Assembly: GCF_036345255.1 (NCBI RefSeq)
Contig: NZ_CP107783.1
Coordinates: 2,480,001 to 2,544,000 of the forward strand
Length of the DNA: 64,000 bases
Origin: Streptomyces sp. NBC_00569
GTDB taxonomy: Bacteria > Actinomycetota > Actinomycetes > Streptomycetales > Streptomycetaceae
Direction of reading: 5' to 3'
This document shows positions 16,517 through 24,620 of the stretch, piece after piece. How positions within the stretch are numbered: position 1 is the first letter of the stretch; each line of letters starts with the position of its first letter. The notes under the pieces were generated by a model, which saw only the letters and a program-made list of their open reading frames with translations, was not told the origin of the DNA and searched no databases. The translations under genes and the position numbers were made by a program.

Positions 16517-16784
16517 GTTGAGCGTTCCCGTTGATCCTGTTGTCGTCGATCGGAGTAGGACGTTGCTCTTCTGAGGTTCTGAGACACCGTGTCACGCGGC
16601 CGCACCCCACCGGTGCCCCACGTGTCCTGTGTGTGCGACCTCGGATGATCGAGCCGTCCTCCTGCCGCGATCCGGCGCAGGACCGTCCTTCGCGCCTCAT
16701 GCGCTCTCGTTGCTTCCGGCTGTCGTCGCCCGCGGTGTCCCGACGCGTTGCCCACCGTTCCCACCGAGCGACCGCGAGGCCCGT
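16517..16784 (+). promoter_or_regulatory. Long 5' leader of the ABC-F gene with hairpin and upstream ORF
   Basis: No separate gene is called in these 268 bases. A stem-loop (GTCCT...GCCG CGATC CGGC...AGGAC) lies at 16656-16683. An ORF starting ATGATCGAGCCGTCC (about 16646) runs in another frame past the ABC-F start. Resistance ABC-F genes in Gram-positives are often controlled by leader-peptide attenuation, so this leader may be a translational or transcriptional attenuator. That is inference. Confidence 0.35.
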
Positions 16785-18419
16785 ATGTCTACCTCCCCCA
16801 CATCCGTCACCTGCACCTCCCTCACCTACGCCTGGCCCGACGGCACCCGGGTCTTCGACGGCCTCCAGGCCGCGTTCGGGCCCGGCAGGACCGGGCTCAT
16901 CGGTCTCAACGGCGCAGGAAAGTCAACGCTGTTGAAGCTCATCGCCGGAGAACTCGTCCCGGCCGACGGCACGGTGAAGGTGGCGGGCGAGATCGGCTAC
17001 CTGCCACAGAACATCACCCTCGAAACCTCGCTCCGCGTGGACGAGGCCCTCGGCATCGCACGTGCCCGGGCCGCGCTGCACGCCATCGAGGCGGGCGACG
17101 TGCGCGACGAGCACTTCACCGCGGTCGGCGACGACTGGGACGTCGAGGAGCGCGCCGTCGCGACCCTGGACGGGCTCGGCCTGGGCCGCATCGGTCTCGA
17201 CCGCACCGTCGGCGAGCTCTCGGGAGGCGAGTCCGTACTGATCCGCCTCGCCGAGCTGCTCCTGCGCCGCCCCGACGTCCTGCTGCTCGACGAGCCGACG
17301 AACAACCTCGACCTGGCCGCCCGCAGACGCCTGTACGCGGCCGTCGAGGCGTGGCCGGGCATCATGGTCGTGGTCAGTCACGACCGTGAACTCCTCGACC
17401 GGGTCGACCAGATCGCCGATCTGCGCCCGGGCGGTCTCGTCCGCTACGGCGGGAACCTCTCCGCGTACGAGGAGGCGCTCGCGACAGAACAAGAGGCGGC
17501 GGAGCGCATGGTGCGGGTCGCCGACGCCGACCTGAAGAAGCAGAAGCGCGAACTGGCCGACGCCCAGGTCAAGTTGTCCCGGCGCAAGCGCTACGGACAA
17601 AAGATGTGGGACACCAAGCGCGAGCCCAAGGCGATCATGGCCCAGCGCAAACGGCAGGCCCAGGTTTCCGCGGGCAAGCACCGCCAGCTGCACGAGGGCC
17701 GGCTCGCCGAGGCGAAGGAGCGGCTCGACGAGGCGGTGGACGCCGTGCGCGACGACGACGAGATCCGTGTCGATCTGCCGCACACGGCGGTACCGCCCGG
17801 CCGTTCCGTCTTCACGCTGAGTCAGCTGCACATGGCCTACGGGGCCTGCGTGAAGGGCGAGTTCGAGGTGCGCGGCCCGGAGCGGATCGCGCTCGTGGGA
17901 CGCAACGGTTCGGGCAAGACGACGCTCCTGCGCACGATCGCCGGGGACCTCGATCCCGTTGCGGGCGAGGCGGTGGCGCATGTCCCGCTGCGCTTCCTGC
18001 CGCAGCGGCTCGACGTGCTCGACGAGGACCTGACCGTCGCCGAGAACGTGGCGCGGTTCGCTCCCGGGGCGACGAACAACCGCGTCAGGGCGCGTCTCGC
18101 CCACTTCCTGTTCAAGGGGGCGCGGGCCGATCAGGCGGCGGCGACCCTCTCGGGCGGCGAGCGGTTCAGGGCGACCCTCGCGGCGCTGATGCTCGCCGAG
18201 CCGGCACCCCAGCTGCTGATGCTCGACGAGCCGACGAACAACCTCGACCTGGCGAGCGTACGGCAGCTGACCACGGCCCTGGCGTCCTACGAGGGCGCGC
18301 TGCTCGTGGCGAGCCACGACCTGCCGTTCCTGAAGTCCGTCGGGGTCACGCGGACGCTGCTCATGGAGGGAGGCCGGCTCCGGGACGTCACGAAGGGGGA
18401 GGCCGGATACGGCGGGTAG
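16785..18419 (+). CDS. ABC-F family ATP-binding protein
   Basis: 544 residues with two ABC cassettes and no membrane segments, the ABC-F layout of ribosome-binding translation or antibiotic-resistance factors. Cassette 1 has Walker A GLNGAGKSTL, signature LSGGE and Walker B LLLDEPTNNLDL. A charged interdomain linker (lysine/arginine-rich, about residues 220-330) precedes cassette 2, with Walker A GRNGSGKTTL, signature LSGGERFRAT and Walker B LLMLDEPTNNLDL. ATG 16785 has GAGG seven bases upstream. Whether it protects the ribosome from an antibiotic or is a housekeeping EttA-like factor cannot be decided. Confidence 0.92.
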   Translation: MSTSPTSVTCTSLTYAWPDGTRVFDGLQAAFGPGRTGLIGLNGAGKSTLLKLIAGELVPADGTVKVAGEIGYLPQNITLETSLRVDEALGIARARAALHAIEAGDVRDEHFTAVGDDWDVEERAVATLDGLGLGRIGLDRTVGELSGGESVLIRLAELLLRRPDVLLLDEPTNNLDLAARRRLYAAVEAWPGIMVVVSHDRELLDRVDQIADLRPGGLVRYGGNLSAYEEALATEQEAAERMVRVADADLKKQKRELADAQVKLSRRKRYGQKMWDTKREPKAIMAQRKRQAQVSAGKHRQLHEGRLAEAKERLDEAVDAVRDDDEIRVDLPHTAVPPGRSVFTLSQLHMAYGACVKGEFEVRGPERIALVGRNGSGKTTLLRTIAGDLDPVAGEAVAHVPLRFLPQRLDVLDEDLTVAENVARFAPGATNNRVRARLAHFLFKGARADQAAATLSGGERFRATLAALMLAEPAPQLLMLDEPTNNLDLASVRQLTTALASYEGALLVASHDLPFLKSVGVTRTLLMEGGRLRDVTKGEAGYGG

Positions 18420-18601
18420 CCGCGCCGGGGGCGGACGGCGGGGCGGGACCGGGTGCGGGCGGGGGATTCCGTCGCCGGGGCAGGGATGTGCATGATGTCC
18501 GCGCCGGACCGTCGCGCGCCGACCCGCCCGGAGCCCGAGTCCGCCCCCGAGCCTTCCAGGCCCCCGTGGAAGCGCCGCCCGAGTCCCGAGGAGTACTGCC
18601 C

Positions 18602-19378
18602 GTGCCCAGCCAGAAGGCCTTGATCCGCCGCCCGGGACCCCGCCTCGCGGACGGGCTCGTCACGCATGTCGAGCGCACGCCCGTCGATCCGGAGCGGGCG
18701 CTCACGCAGTGGGAGGCCTACGTCGCGGCGCTGCGGGGGCACGGCTGGGAGACGGTGGAGGTCGGGGCCGCCGACGACTGCCCCGACGCGGTCTTCGTCG
18801 AGGACGCGGTGGTCATGTACCGCAACGTCGCGCTGATCACCCGACCCGGCGCCGCGTCCCGGCGCGGGGAGACGGCGGGTGTCGAGGAGGCCGTGGTCCG
18901 GCTCGGCTGCTCCGTGAACCGGGTGCGGGAGCCGGGCACCCTCGACGGCGGCGACGTCCTGAAGGTCGGCGACACGATCTACGTCGGACGCGGCGGCCGC
19001 ACGAACGCGGACGGCGTGGCTCAGCTGCGGGCCGTGTTCGAGCCGCTCGGCGCGCGGATCGTCGCCGTACCGGTCAGCAAGGTGCTGCACCTGAAGTCGG
19101 CGGTGACGGCCCTGCCCGACGGAACGGTCGTCGGGCACGAGCCGATGGTGGACGTGCCGTCCCTGTTCCCGCGCTTCCTGCCCGTCCCGGAGGAGGCCGG
19201 CGCGCATGTGGTGCTCCTGGGAGGCGGGAAGCTTCTGATCGCGGCGAGCGCGCCGAGGACCGCGGAGCTCTACTCGGATATCGGGCTGGAGCCGGTTCTG
19301 GTGGACATCGGCGAGTTCGAAAAGCTCGAAGGCTGTGTGACGTGCCTCTCAGTCAGGCTCCGCGAGCTGCACTCCTGA
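18602..19378 (+). CDS. ddaH: Dimethylarginine dimethylaminohydrolase (DDAH)
   Basis: 258-residue guanidino-modifying enzyme that hydrolyses N-methylated arginine to citrulline and methylamine. The substrate-binding region DAVFVEDAVVM, catalytic H163 in VLHLKSAVT, and catalytic cysteine C248 in EGCVTCLSVRL are all present; GTLDGGDVL is the conserved GGD segment. GTG 18602 has GAGGAG eight bases upstream. It follows the ABC-F gene by 182 bp on the same strand. Length agrees with Pseudomonas and Streptomyces DDAH (about 255). Confidence 0.9.
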   Translation: MPSQKALIRRPGPRLADGLVTHVERTPVDPERALTQWEAYVAALRGHGWETVEVGAADDCPDAVFVEDAVVMYRNVALITRPGAASRRGETAGVEEAVVRLGCSVNRVREPGTLDGGDVLKVGDTIYVGRGGRTNADGVAQLRAVFEPLGARIVAVPVSKVLHLKSAVTALPDGTVVGHEPMVDVPSLFPRFLPVPEEAGAHVVLLGGGKLLIAASAPRTAELYSDIGLEPVLVDIGEFEKLEGCVTCLSVRLRELHS

Positions 19379-19449
19379 GGCGGAATGAAGCGCCGGAGGC
19401 CGCTGAGACCGGAGGGGTCAGTTCCGGAGGGCCCTTTACAGAGGGTTTA

Positions 19450-19482
19450 ACCTACGGCAACGTAACCTACGACACCGTAGGT
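19450..19482 (+). promoter_or_regulatory. Overlapping palindromic operators upstream of the acyl-ACP desaturase
   Basis: A perfect inverted repeat ACCTACG-ACAC-CGTAGGT occupies 19465-19482. A second, imperfect copy (ACCTACG-GCAA-CGTAacc) starts 15 bp upstream at 19450 and overlaps it. The geometry is that of a TetR-type repressor bound as two dimers. It lies 60-90 bp before the desaturase start. No regulator gene is adjacent. Confidence 0.65.
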
Positions 19483-19541
19483 ACAACCGCTCGTGCCTGC
19501 GATTCGACTCCTCGCACTACTCCCGTCCCCCTGGAGCCCTC

Positions 19542-20519
19542 GTGACCATCACCTCTCCCCACCTCGGCAGCTCGTCCTCCACCTGGACCGACGCGCAGCT
19601 GCTGTACGCGCTGGAGGAAGTGGTCGAGAAGGAACTGAACCGGCACCTCAAGGTGGCCAAGGACTGGATGCCGCACGAGTACGTGCCGTGGGCCGACGCC
19701 CGTAACTTCCCCGGCTTCTTCGAGGACGGCGAGGCCTGGGCGAAGGACCAGTCCAAGGTCACCGATATCGGCCGGATCGCGCTCGTCGTGAACCTGCTGA
19801 CCGAGGACAACCTCCCCAGCTACCACCACGAGATCGCCTCCCTCTTCGGCCGCGACGGCGCCTGGGGCACCTGGGTGCACCGCTGGACCGCCGAGGAGGG
19901 CCGCCACGGCATCGTGATGCGCGACTACCTGCTGGCCTCGCGCGCGGTCGACCCGGACCAGCTCGAGCAGTTCCGCATGGCGCACATGGCCGAGGGCTTC
20001 GAGTCCGACAACCGGCACTCGATGCTGCACTCGGTCGCGTACGTCGCGTTCCAGGAGCTCGCCACCCGCGTCTCGCACCGCAACACCGGCCACCAGTCGG
20101 GCGACCCGGTCTGTGACCGCATGCTGGCGCGCATCGCCACCGACGAGAACCTGCACATGGTCTTCTACCGGAACCTGCTCGGCGCGGCCTTCGAGCTCGC
20201 CCCCGACCTCACGATGCAGGCCGTGCGCGATGTCGTCGTCAACTTCCGGATGCCCGGCCACGGCATGCCCGGCTTCGAGCGGGCCGCCGCCCAGATGGCC
20301 ATCGGCGAGATCTACAACATGCGTATCCACCACGACGACGTGATCCAGCCCGTGCTGCGCTTCCTGAAGGTCCTGGACATCGACGGGCTCGGCCCGGAGG
20401 GTCTCAAGGCTCAGGAGGAGCTCGGTCTGTACATGGGCGGCCTGGACAGCGAGGCCGCCAAGTTCGACGAGAAGCTGGCGGCCCGCAAGGCCCGCATGGC
20501 GGCCCGCGCCGCCGGCTGA
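19542..20519 (+). CDS. Acyl-[acyl-carrier-protein] desaturase (diiron)
   Basis: 325-residue soluble ferritin-like desaturase of the DesA/stearoyl-ACP desaturase family, which introduces double bonds into acyl-ACP using O2 and ferredoxin. The iron ligands are visible: E88 in LLTEDNLPSYH, the ExxH pair E119-H122 in TAEEGRHG, E172 in FQELATRVSH, and E202-H205 in TDENLHMVF. GTG 19542 is preceded by GGAG. Expression is probably controlled through the ACCTACG palindromes upstream. Convergent with the WhiB-like gene across a terminator hairpin. Confidence 0.92.
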   Translation: MTITSPHLGSSSSTWTDAQLLYALEEVVEKELNRHLKVAKDWMPHEYVPWADARNFPGFFEDGEAWAKDQSKVTDIGRIALVVNLLTEDNLPSYHHEIASLFGRDGAWGTWVHRWTAEEGRHGIVMRDYLLASRAVDPDQLEQFRMAHMAEGFESDNRHSMLHSVAYVAFQELATRVSHRNTGHQSGDPVCDRMLARIATDENLHMVFYRNLLGAAFELAPDLTMQAVRDVVVNFRMPGHGMPGFERAAAQMAIGEIYNMRIHHDDVIQPVLRFLKVLDIDGLGPEGLKAQEELGLYMGGLDSEAAKFDEKLAARKARMAARAAG

Positions 20520-20538
20520 CCCGCCCCCTGTCACGCAC

Positions 20539-20569
20539 GCACGCCCCGGGCCACGCGCCCGGGGCGTGC
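20539..20569. terminator. Bidirectional terminator hairpin
   Basis: Perfect 12-bp stem GCACGCCCCGGG/CCCGGGGCGTGC with a 7-base loop, between convergent desaturase and WhiB-like genes. No U-tract, as usual in Streptomyces. Confidence 0.8.
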
Positions 20570-20592
20570 CGCGTCACGGGCGCGTGGCCCCC

Positions 20593-20862
20593 TCAGCCGC
20601 GACGCAGTTGGAGGCGCTCCTTCTCGGAGAGTCCGCCCCAGACGCCGAAGCGTTCGTCGTTGTCGAGCGCGTACTCCAGGCAGGCGGAGCGCATCTCGCA
20701 CCGGCCGCAGATGCTCTTCGCCTCGCGCACGGAGCTGCCGGGCTCGGGAAAGAAGAAGTCGGCGCCCGTCTGGGCGCACAGCGCCGCGTCCTGCCATGAG
20801 GGGACGGGGACGGGGGCCACGGGAGCGCTCGTCACGGGGCGCAGCGTGTGGTTCGAGTACAT
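20593..20862 (-). CDS. wblH: WhiB-family Fe-S regulator, WblH-like
   Basis: 89-residue WhiB-like protein with four cluster-binding cysteines, C29, C52, C55 and C61 (C-x22-C-x2-C-x5-C), followed by the GVWGG turn (73-77) and a basic C-terminus KERLQLRRG. Such proteins hold a [4Fe-4S] cluster and work with sigma factors. The start could be ATG 20862 (used here) or an upstream in-frame TTG at 20901; neither has a strong ribosome site. The symbol wblH is suggested by synteny from memory only. Two GATCAACG repeats lie just upstream (20896, 20907). Confidence 0.85.
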   Translation of the reverse strand: MYSNHTLRPVTSAPVAPVPVPSWQDAALCAQTGADFFFPEPGSSVREAKSICGRCEMRSACLEYALDNDERFGVWGGLSEKERLQLRRG

Positions 20863-20966
20863 GCCACAGATCGTGCCGGGTGGCGAAAAACAGACGATCA
20901 ACGACTGATCAACGCGGCGCGCCGGACGGATCGCGACCTGTGCCCGTCCGGCTCGGCCCGACCGGC

Positions 20967-21758
20967 TCAGGTCTGGTCCGGGTCTCCCTTGATCACCGCG
21001 AAGCGGGCGCCCTGCGGGTCGGTCAGCTTGGCGATACGGCCGACGCCGGGCAGGCTCGTGGGCGCGAACCGCACCTTACCTCCGAGCTCCTGGGCCCGGG
21101 CGGCGATTGCGTCGACGTCCGGCACATGGAAGTACGGCGTCCAGTGCGCCCCGATGTCGGACTCCGACGGGTCGTCGCCCAGCGTGACCATGCCGCCGAA
21201 CATGTCGTCCTGGCTCGTGCCGGCCGGGTTCACCGTCACATACGTACCGCCGGGGAACGACACGTCGAACGTGCCCCAGCCGAGCACCGAACCGTAGAAA
21301 TCCTTGGCCGCGCCGACGTCCGGGGTGTACAGCTCGATCCAGTTGAGCGAGCCGTCGACCGTGGCGAGATCCAGGCCCTTGTTCCGTCCTGGCTGCCAGA
21401 GGCCGAACAACGCCCCCGCGGAATCGGCGACGACGGCCATGCGGCCCAGGTCCAACACATCCATGGTCTGGAACGGCGTGGATCCACCGGCCCGCTCAGC
21501 GGCCTTCACGGTCGCGTCCGCGTCCTGCGTCTGGAAATAGACGGTCCAGGACGGCGGGGCCTGGTCGGCCGTGACCGTCATAGCGCCGGCCACGCTCTTG
21601 CCGTCCAGCTGGAACAGGCCGTAGCCGCCGACCTCGGGGCCGCCCGTCTGGAACTGCCAGCCGAAGAGTCCGCTGTAGAAGGAAACGGCGGCGTCGAGAT
21701 GCGGCGTTCCGAGATCCAGCCAGTTCGGCGAGCCGTCGACGAAACGGGTGGTGAGCAT
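20967..21758 (-). CDS. Two-domain VOC (glyoxalase/bleomycin-resistance fold) protein
   Basis: 263 residues made of two similar vicinal-oxygen-chelate halves: PNWLDLGTPHLDAAVSFYSGLFGWQF (about 11-36) and LNWIELYTPDVGAAKDFYGSVLGW (about 138-161). Each half ends in a beta-strand pair with GALFGLWQPG or GARFAVIKGDP. Streptomyces relatives are often called hydroxylases without proof; function is unknown. The ATG has a strong GAGGAGGG four bases upstream. Confidence 0.87.
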   Translation of the reverse strand: MLTTRFVDGSPNWLDLGTPHLDAAVSFYSGLFGWQFQTGGPEVGGYGLFQLDGKSVAGAMTVTADQAPPSWTVYFQTQDADATVKAAERAGGSTPFQTMDVLDLGRMAVVADSAGALFGLWQPGRNKGLDLATVDGSLNWIELYTPDVGAAKDFYGSVLGWGTFDVSFPGGTYVTVNPAGTSQDDMFGGMVTLGDDPSESDIGAHWTPYFHVPDVDAIAARAQELGGKVRFAPTSLPGVGRIAKLTDPQGARFAVIKGDPDQT

Positions 21759-21921
21759 GGTGCCCTCCTCGTTGAGGGTGCCCCCTGGCAGGGGTCCCGT
21801 TGACTGCCTCACCGAGTCTGGCACCGCGCACCGACAACGGCCGTTCCACGCGCCGCCACCGCCCCGGACGACCACCCACCCATCGCTCAGCCACCGCCAA
21901 GAGTTGAACGATTCACAGAAA

Positions 21922-21935
21922 TGGGAGCGCTCCCC
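21922..21935 (+). promoter_or_regulatory. CebR-like operator upstream of GH64 glucanase
   Basis: TGGGAGCGCTCCCC matches 13 of 14 positions of the published CebR box TGGGAGCGCTCCCA, the LacI-family repressor site of cellobiose/cellulose utilisation genes in Streptomyces. It lies 69 bp before the GH64 start. A possible -35 TTGACC at 21946 and -10 AACAGT at 21969 lie just downstream of the box. Confidence 0.65.
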
Positions 21936-22003
21936 GTCACAAGTCTTGACCCGTCGCGCCTCACTCGCAACAGTAGGGCTCCCCCACACATCAGGAGTCC
22001 TCC

Positions 22004-23230
22004 GTGATATCGCGCAGACTGTTCCTGACCGGCGCCGCCACGGCCGCCACCGCACTCACCTACCCGGCCTGGGGCAGCACCCTCAGCCCGGACGCCAAGG
22101 CGGCCCCCGCCACCTGCGAACTCGCCCTGCACAACAAGTCGTTGCCCGGCACCGCGCGCGCCTACGTCACCGGCCACGAGCAGGGCACCGACCGCTGGGT
22201 ACTGCTCAAGCCCGACGGCGGGGTCTACCACCCCGACTCACCGTCCGCCCCGCAGACCCCGCTGCCCGTCGACTGCGCCATCCCGCTGGGCGCGGCGGGT
22301 TCGGCGCCAAAGGTCCTGACGCTTCCTCAGATGTACGGTGCCCGCGTCTACTTCGTACGCGACAACATGCTCGACTTCTTCCTCAACCCCGGCCCCTCGC
22401 TCGTCGAGCCGGCCTTCGCGACCTCCACGGACGCGAACTACGGGAAGACCTGGTCGTTCTGCGAATTCACCTTCAACTCCGACCAGTTGTACGCGAACAT
22501 CAGCTACGTCGACCTGGTGACCGCCCTGCCCATCGGCCTGACCCTGGAGGGCGACGCCACGCACACCGTCGCGCCGCTCCCGGACGGCGCCGTGGAGAAG
22601 ATCGCCGCGGATCTCGCGGCCCAGACCGCCAAGGACGGGCAGCCCTGGGACAAGCTCGTCATCCGCGGCGGCGACGGCAAGGTCCTGCGCGTCATCTCGC
22701 CGCAGAACCTGATGGCCCCGTACTTCGACCGCCCCGACCAGATGCCGTTCAGGGATGTCTGGGACAGCTACGTCGACCAGGTCTGGGAGAAGTACCGCAC
22801 AACCGACCTGAAGATCGACCTCCAGGGCGGCCGGGGCGTGTTCACCGGTCGCGTCAGCGGCGACACTCTCACCTTCAACGGCGGGCACAGCTTCCCCAAG
22901 CCCGCCTCGAAGGACATCTTCACCTGCAACCACGGCCCGTTCACCAACAACCCGGGCGACCCCGACGACAAGAAGGGCCTCCTCGCCCGTCTCGCCGCCG
23001 GGTTCAACCGCAGCATCATGCTGACCCACCCCGAGCAGCCGAACGGCACCACGACGGCCGACTACTACCAGGGCGACGTCACCAACCACTGGTCGCGGGT
23101 CGTGCACGCCAACTCGCCCATCGGGTACGCCTTCCCCTACGACGACGTGCGTCCCGACGGGCAGCCGGACGTGTCCGGCGCGGCGCACGACGGCAACCCG
23201 CGGCGCTTCACCGTCAGCGTCGGATCTTGA
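22004..23230 (+). CDS. Secreted GH64 beta-1,3-glucanase (laminaripentaose-producing type)
   Basis: 408 residues. It starts with a Tat-type signal ISRRLFLTGAATAATA and continues into a GH64/thaumatin-like fold. The probable catalytic pair is E154 (SFCEFTFNSDQLYANI) and D170 (NISYVDLVTALPIG), agreeing with residues reported for the S. matensis LPHase. It would hydrolyse laminarin or fungal beta-1,3-glucan outside the cell. A GTG start is used, with AGGAGTCC upstream. A CebR-like box precedes it, suggesting induction with cellulose-derived sugars. The stop codon lies in GATCTTGA, apparently the terminus of the downstream insertion, so the last residues may be supplied by it. Confidence 0.92.
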   Translation: MISRRLFLTGAATAATALTYPAWGSTLSPDAKAAPATCELALHNKSLPGTARAYVTGHEQGTDRWVLLKPDGGVYHPDSPSAPQTPLPVDCAIPLGAAGSAPKVLTLPQMYGARVYFVRDNMLDFFLNPGPSLVEPAFATSTDANYGKTWSFCEFTFNSDQLYANISYVDLVTALPIGLTLEGDATHTVAPLPDGAVEKIAADLAAQTAKDGQPWDKLVIRGGDGKVLRVISPQNLMAPYFDRPDQMPFRDVWDSYVDQVWEKYRTTDLKIDLQGGRGVFTGRVSGDTLTFNGGHSFPKPASKDIFTCNHGPFTNNPGDPDDKKGLLARLAAGFNRSIMLTHPEQPNGTTTADYYQGDVTNHWSRVVHANSPIGYAFPYDDVRPDGQPDVSGAAHDGNPRRFTVSVGS

Positions 23231-23272
23231 AGTGCTCTCCTGCCGTCGCAAGCTCGGGAAGGAGATTCCTGC
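23231..23272 (-). ncRNA. Putative right end / omega (re)RNA 3' region of the TnpB element
   Basis: Downstream of the tnpB stop on the minus strand the sequence contains a TCTCCT...AGGAGA stem and ends AGCACTTCAAG at the GH64 junction. In TnpB systems an omega RNA overlaps the tnpB 3' end and right end, with its guide read from the flanking DNA. Here the guide would be antisense to the last bases of GH64. This is inferred from position and stem only. Confidence 0.35.
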
Positions 23273-24595
23273 CTACCTTGCGGTGGCGGGCTTGGCGCCA
23301 CGAGTGCGCCTGACGACTGCCCTCCCGGCAGCCGGGATCGCCACGAGGCCGATCCGGTACAGGTGCAAGACGTTCCGGGCCGCGTTCCAGTCGGCGTTGC
23401 CGGACCAGCCGCAGTCGGGGTTCTTGCACACGAACGTGGCCTGGTCCTCCCTGCTGCCCGGTGTCGTGAACCCACATGCCGAGCAACGCAGGGAGGTGCC
23501 CGGGGCGGGGACCTTGTGCAGGGCGCCGCCATAGCGGGCGGTCTTGTACGTCAGCATCGTCACGGTGCGGCCCCATGCCTCCTGGCTGATGGAGCGGTTC
23601 AGGCCGGACTTCTGCGCGACGTTTTTCCCTGGTTCCTCGATGGTGCCCTTGGCCGACTTGACCATGTTCGTGATGGTGAGTTGTTCGACCACGACCGTGC
23701 CGTAGGTGCGGGCGAGGTTCGTTGTGGTCTGGTGCTGCCAGTCAACGACTCGGCGCGTGGCTCTTGCGCGGAGCTGCTTGATCTGGTCGTAGGTGCGGTT
23801 CAGCCGGTTGGAGCTGCGCTCCTTCGGCTTGCGGAAGGACTTGCGGTGCGCGGCCCGTTGTTCGAGGCGGAGCAGCTTGGCCTTTTCATCCGGGTTCAGC
23901 CACTTGTCCCGGTCGGCGGTGCCATCCGGGAGCCGGGCGGGTCGTCCGTGATCCTGATGGTTGCCATCGGACAGGCCAAGGGGAAGATTGACCCCGGCGT
24001 CGATGCCGATCTGAGGGCCAGTGTGCGGCTCAGGCTTTGATTCCAGAGTCTGGACGCGGAAGGCGATATGCCATCCGAGTCCGTCTTTGACCAGCCGTGC
24101 CCCGGTGATCCGGTTCTCCCTGTCGGCGAGCTTGCCGACCGGGAGGTCCTTGGTCCAGCGGAAGCGGACACGTCCGACCTTGGGGATGTTGACCATGCCC
24201 CAACGGCGGTGCACCCGCTTGATCTGGAGATCGCGCCCCTGCGGGATGTCCACCGACATCGCCGTGCGCAGGCGGGCCTTGAAGTTCGGTGCGTCAGCGC
24301 GGCCGTTCCAGCAGTTCTTCCACGCCTGGACGTACGTTTTCAGCACCGCCTGCCCGGCCTGGGCGGGCAGCACGGCGAGCCAGTCGATCTCCTTGCGCGC
24401 CTGGCGGATCGCCGCATCGGCCGCAGCCAGGGAACGCTTGTCCTTGGGGAGCATCGTCCACCAGTCGTGCAAGCAGTTCCACATCGTGCGCGCCGCGTGC
24501 GCCTGGCCGTCCATGAGCCGGACCTGCCCAGGCGTCAGCGCCAGCCGGGCACGGTGCCCGAACTGCCGCTTAACTTCTGCACGTTCCGTAGTCAC
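23273..24595 (-). CDS. tnpB: TnpB-family RNA-guided nuclease (IS200/IS605 group)
   Basis: 440-residue TnpB with an apparently intact active site: RuvC D199 (QIGIDAGVNLPL), E304 (VVVEQLTITNM), D402 (GNADWNAARNV), and a zinc finger C371/C374...C390/C395. The N-terminus carries the usual helix-rich RNA-binding part (MDGQAHAARTMWNCLHDWW). The GTG start is used; the nearby in-frame ATG is not available because a stop intervenes. No partner tnpA is in the window, so it is likely non-autonomous for transposition but potentially an active nuclease. Confidence 0.92.
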   Translation of the reverse strand: MTTERAEVKRQFGHRARLALTPGQVRLMDGQAHAARTMWNCLHDWWTMLPKDKRSLAAADAAIRQARKEIDWLAVLPAQAGQAVLKTYVQAWKNCWNGRADAPNFKARLRTAMSVDIPQGRDLQIKRVHRRWGMVNIPKVGRVRFRWTKDLPVGKLADRENRITGARLVKDGLGWHIAFRVQTLESKPEPHTGPQIGIDAGVNLPLGLSDGNHQDHGRPARLPDGTADRDKWLNPDEKAKLLRLEQRAAHRKSFRKPKERSSNRLNRTYDQIKQLRARATRRVVDWQHQTTTNLARTYGTVVVEQLTITNMVKSAKGTIEEPGKNVAQKSGLNRSISQEAWGRTVTMLTYKTARYGGALHKVPAPGTSLRCSACGFTTPGSREDQATFVCKNPDCGWSGNADWNAARNVLHLYRIGLVAIPAAGRAVVRRTRGAKPATAR

Positions 24596-24620
24596 GTTGT
24601 CACCATAGCGTTGGACCGCA

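Noticed and set aside
18420..18601. Small gene between ABC-F and DDAH
   Set aside because: Only GC-rich frames without start signals; DDAH has its own good ribosome-binding site at the end of the gap.
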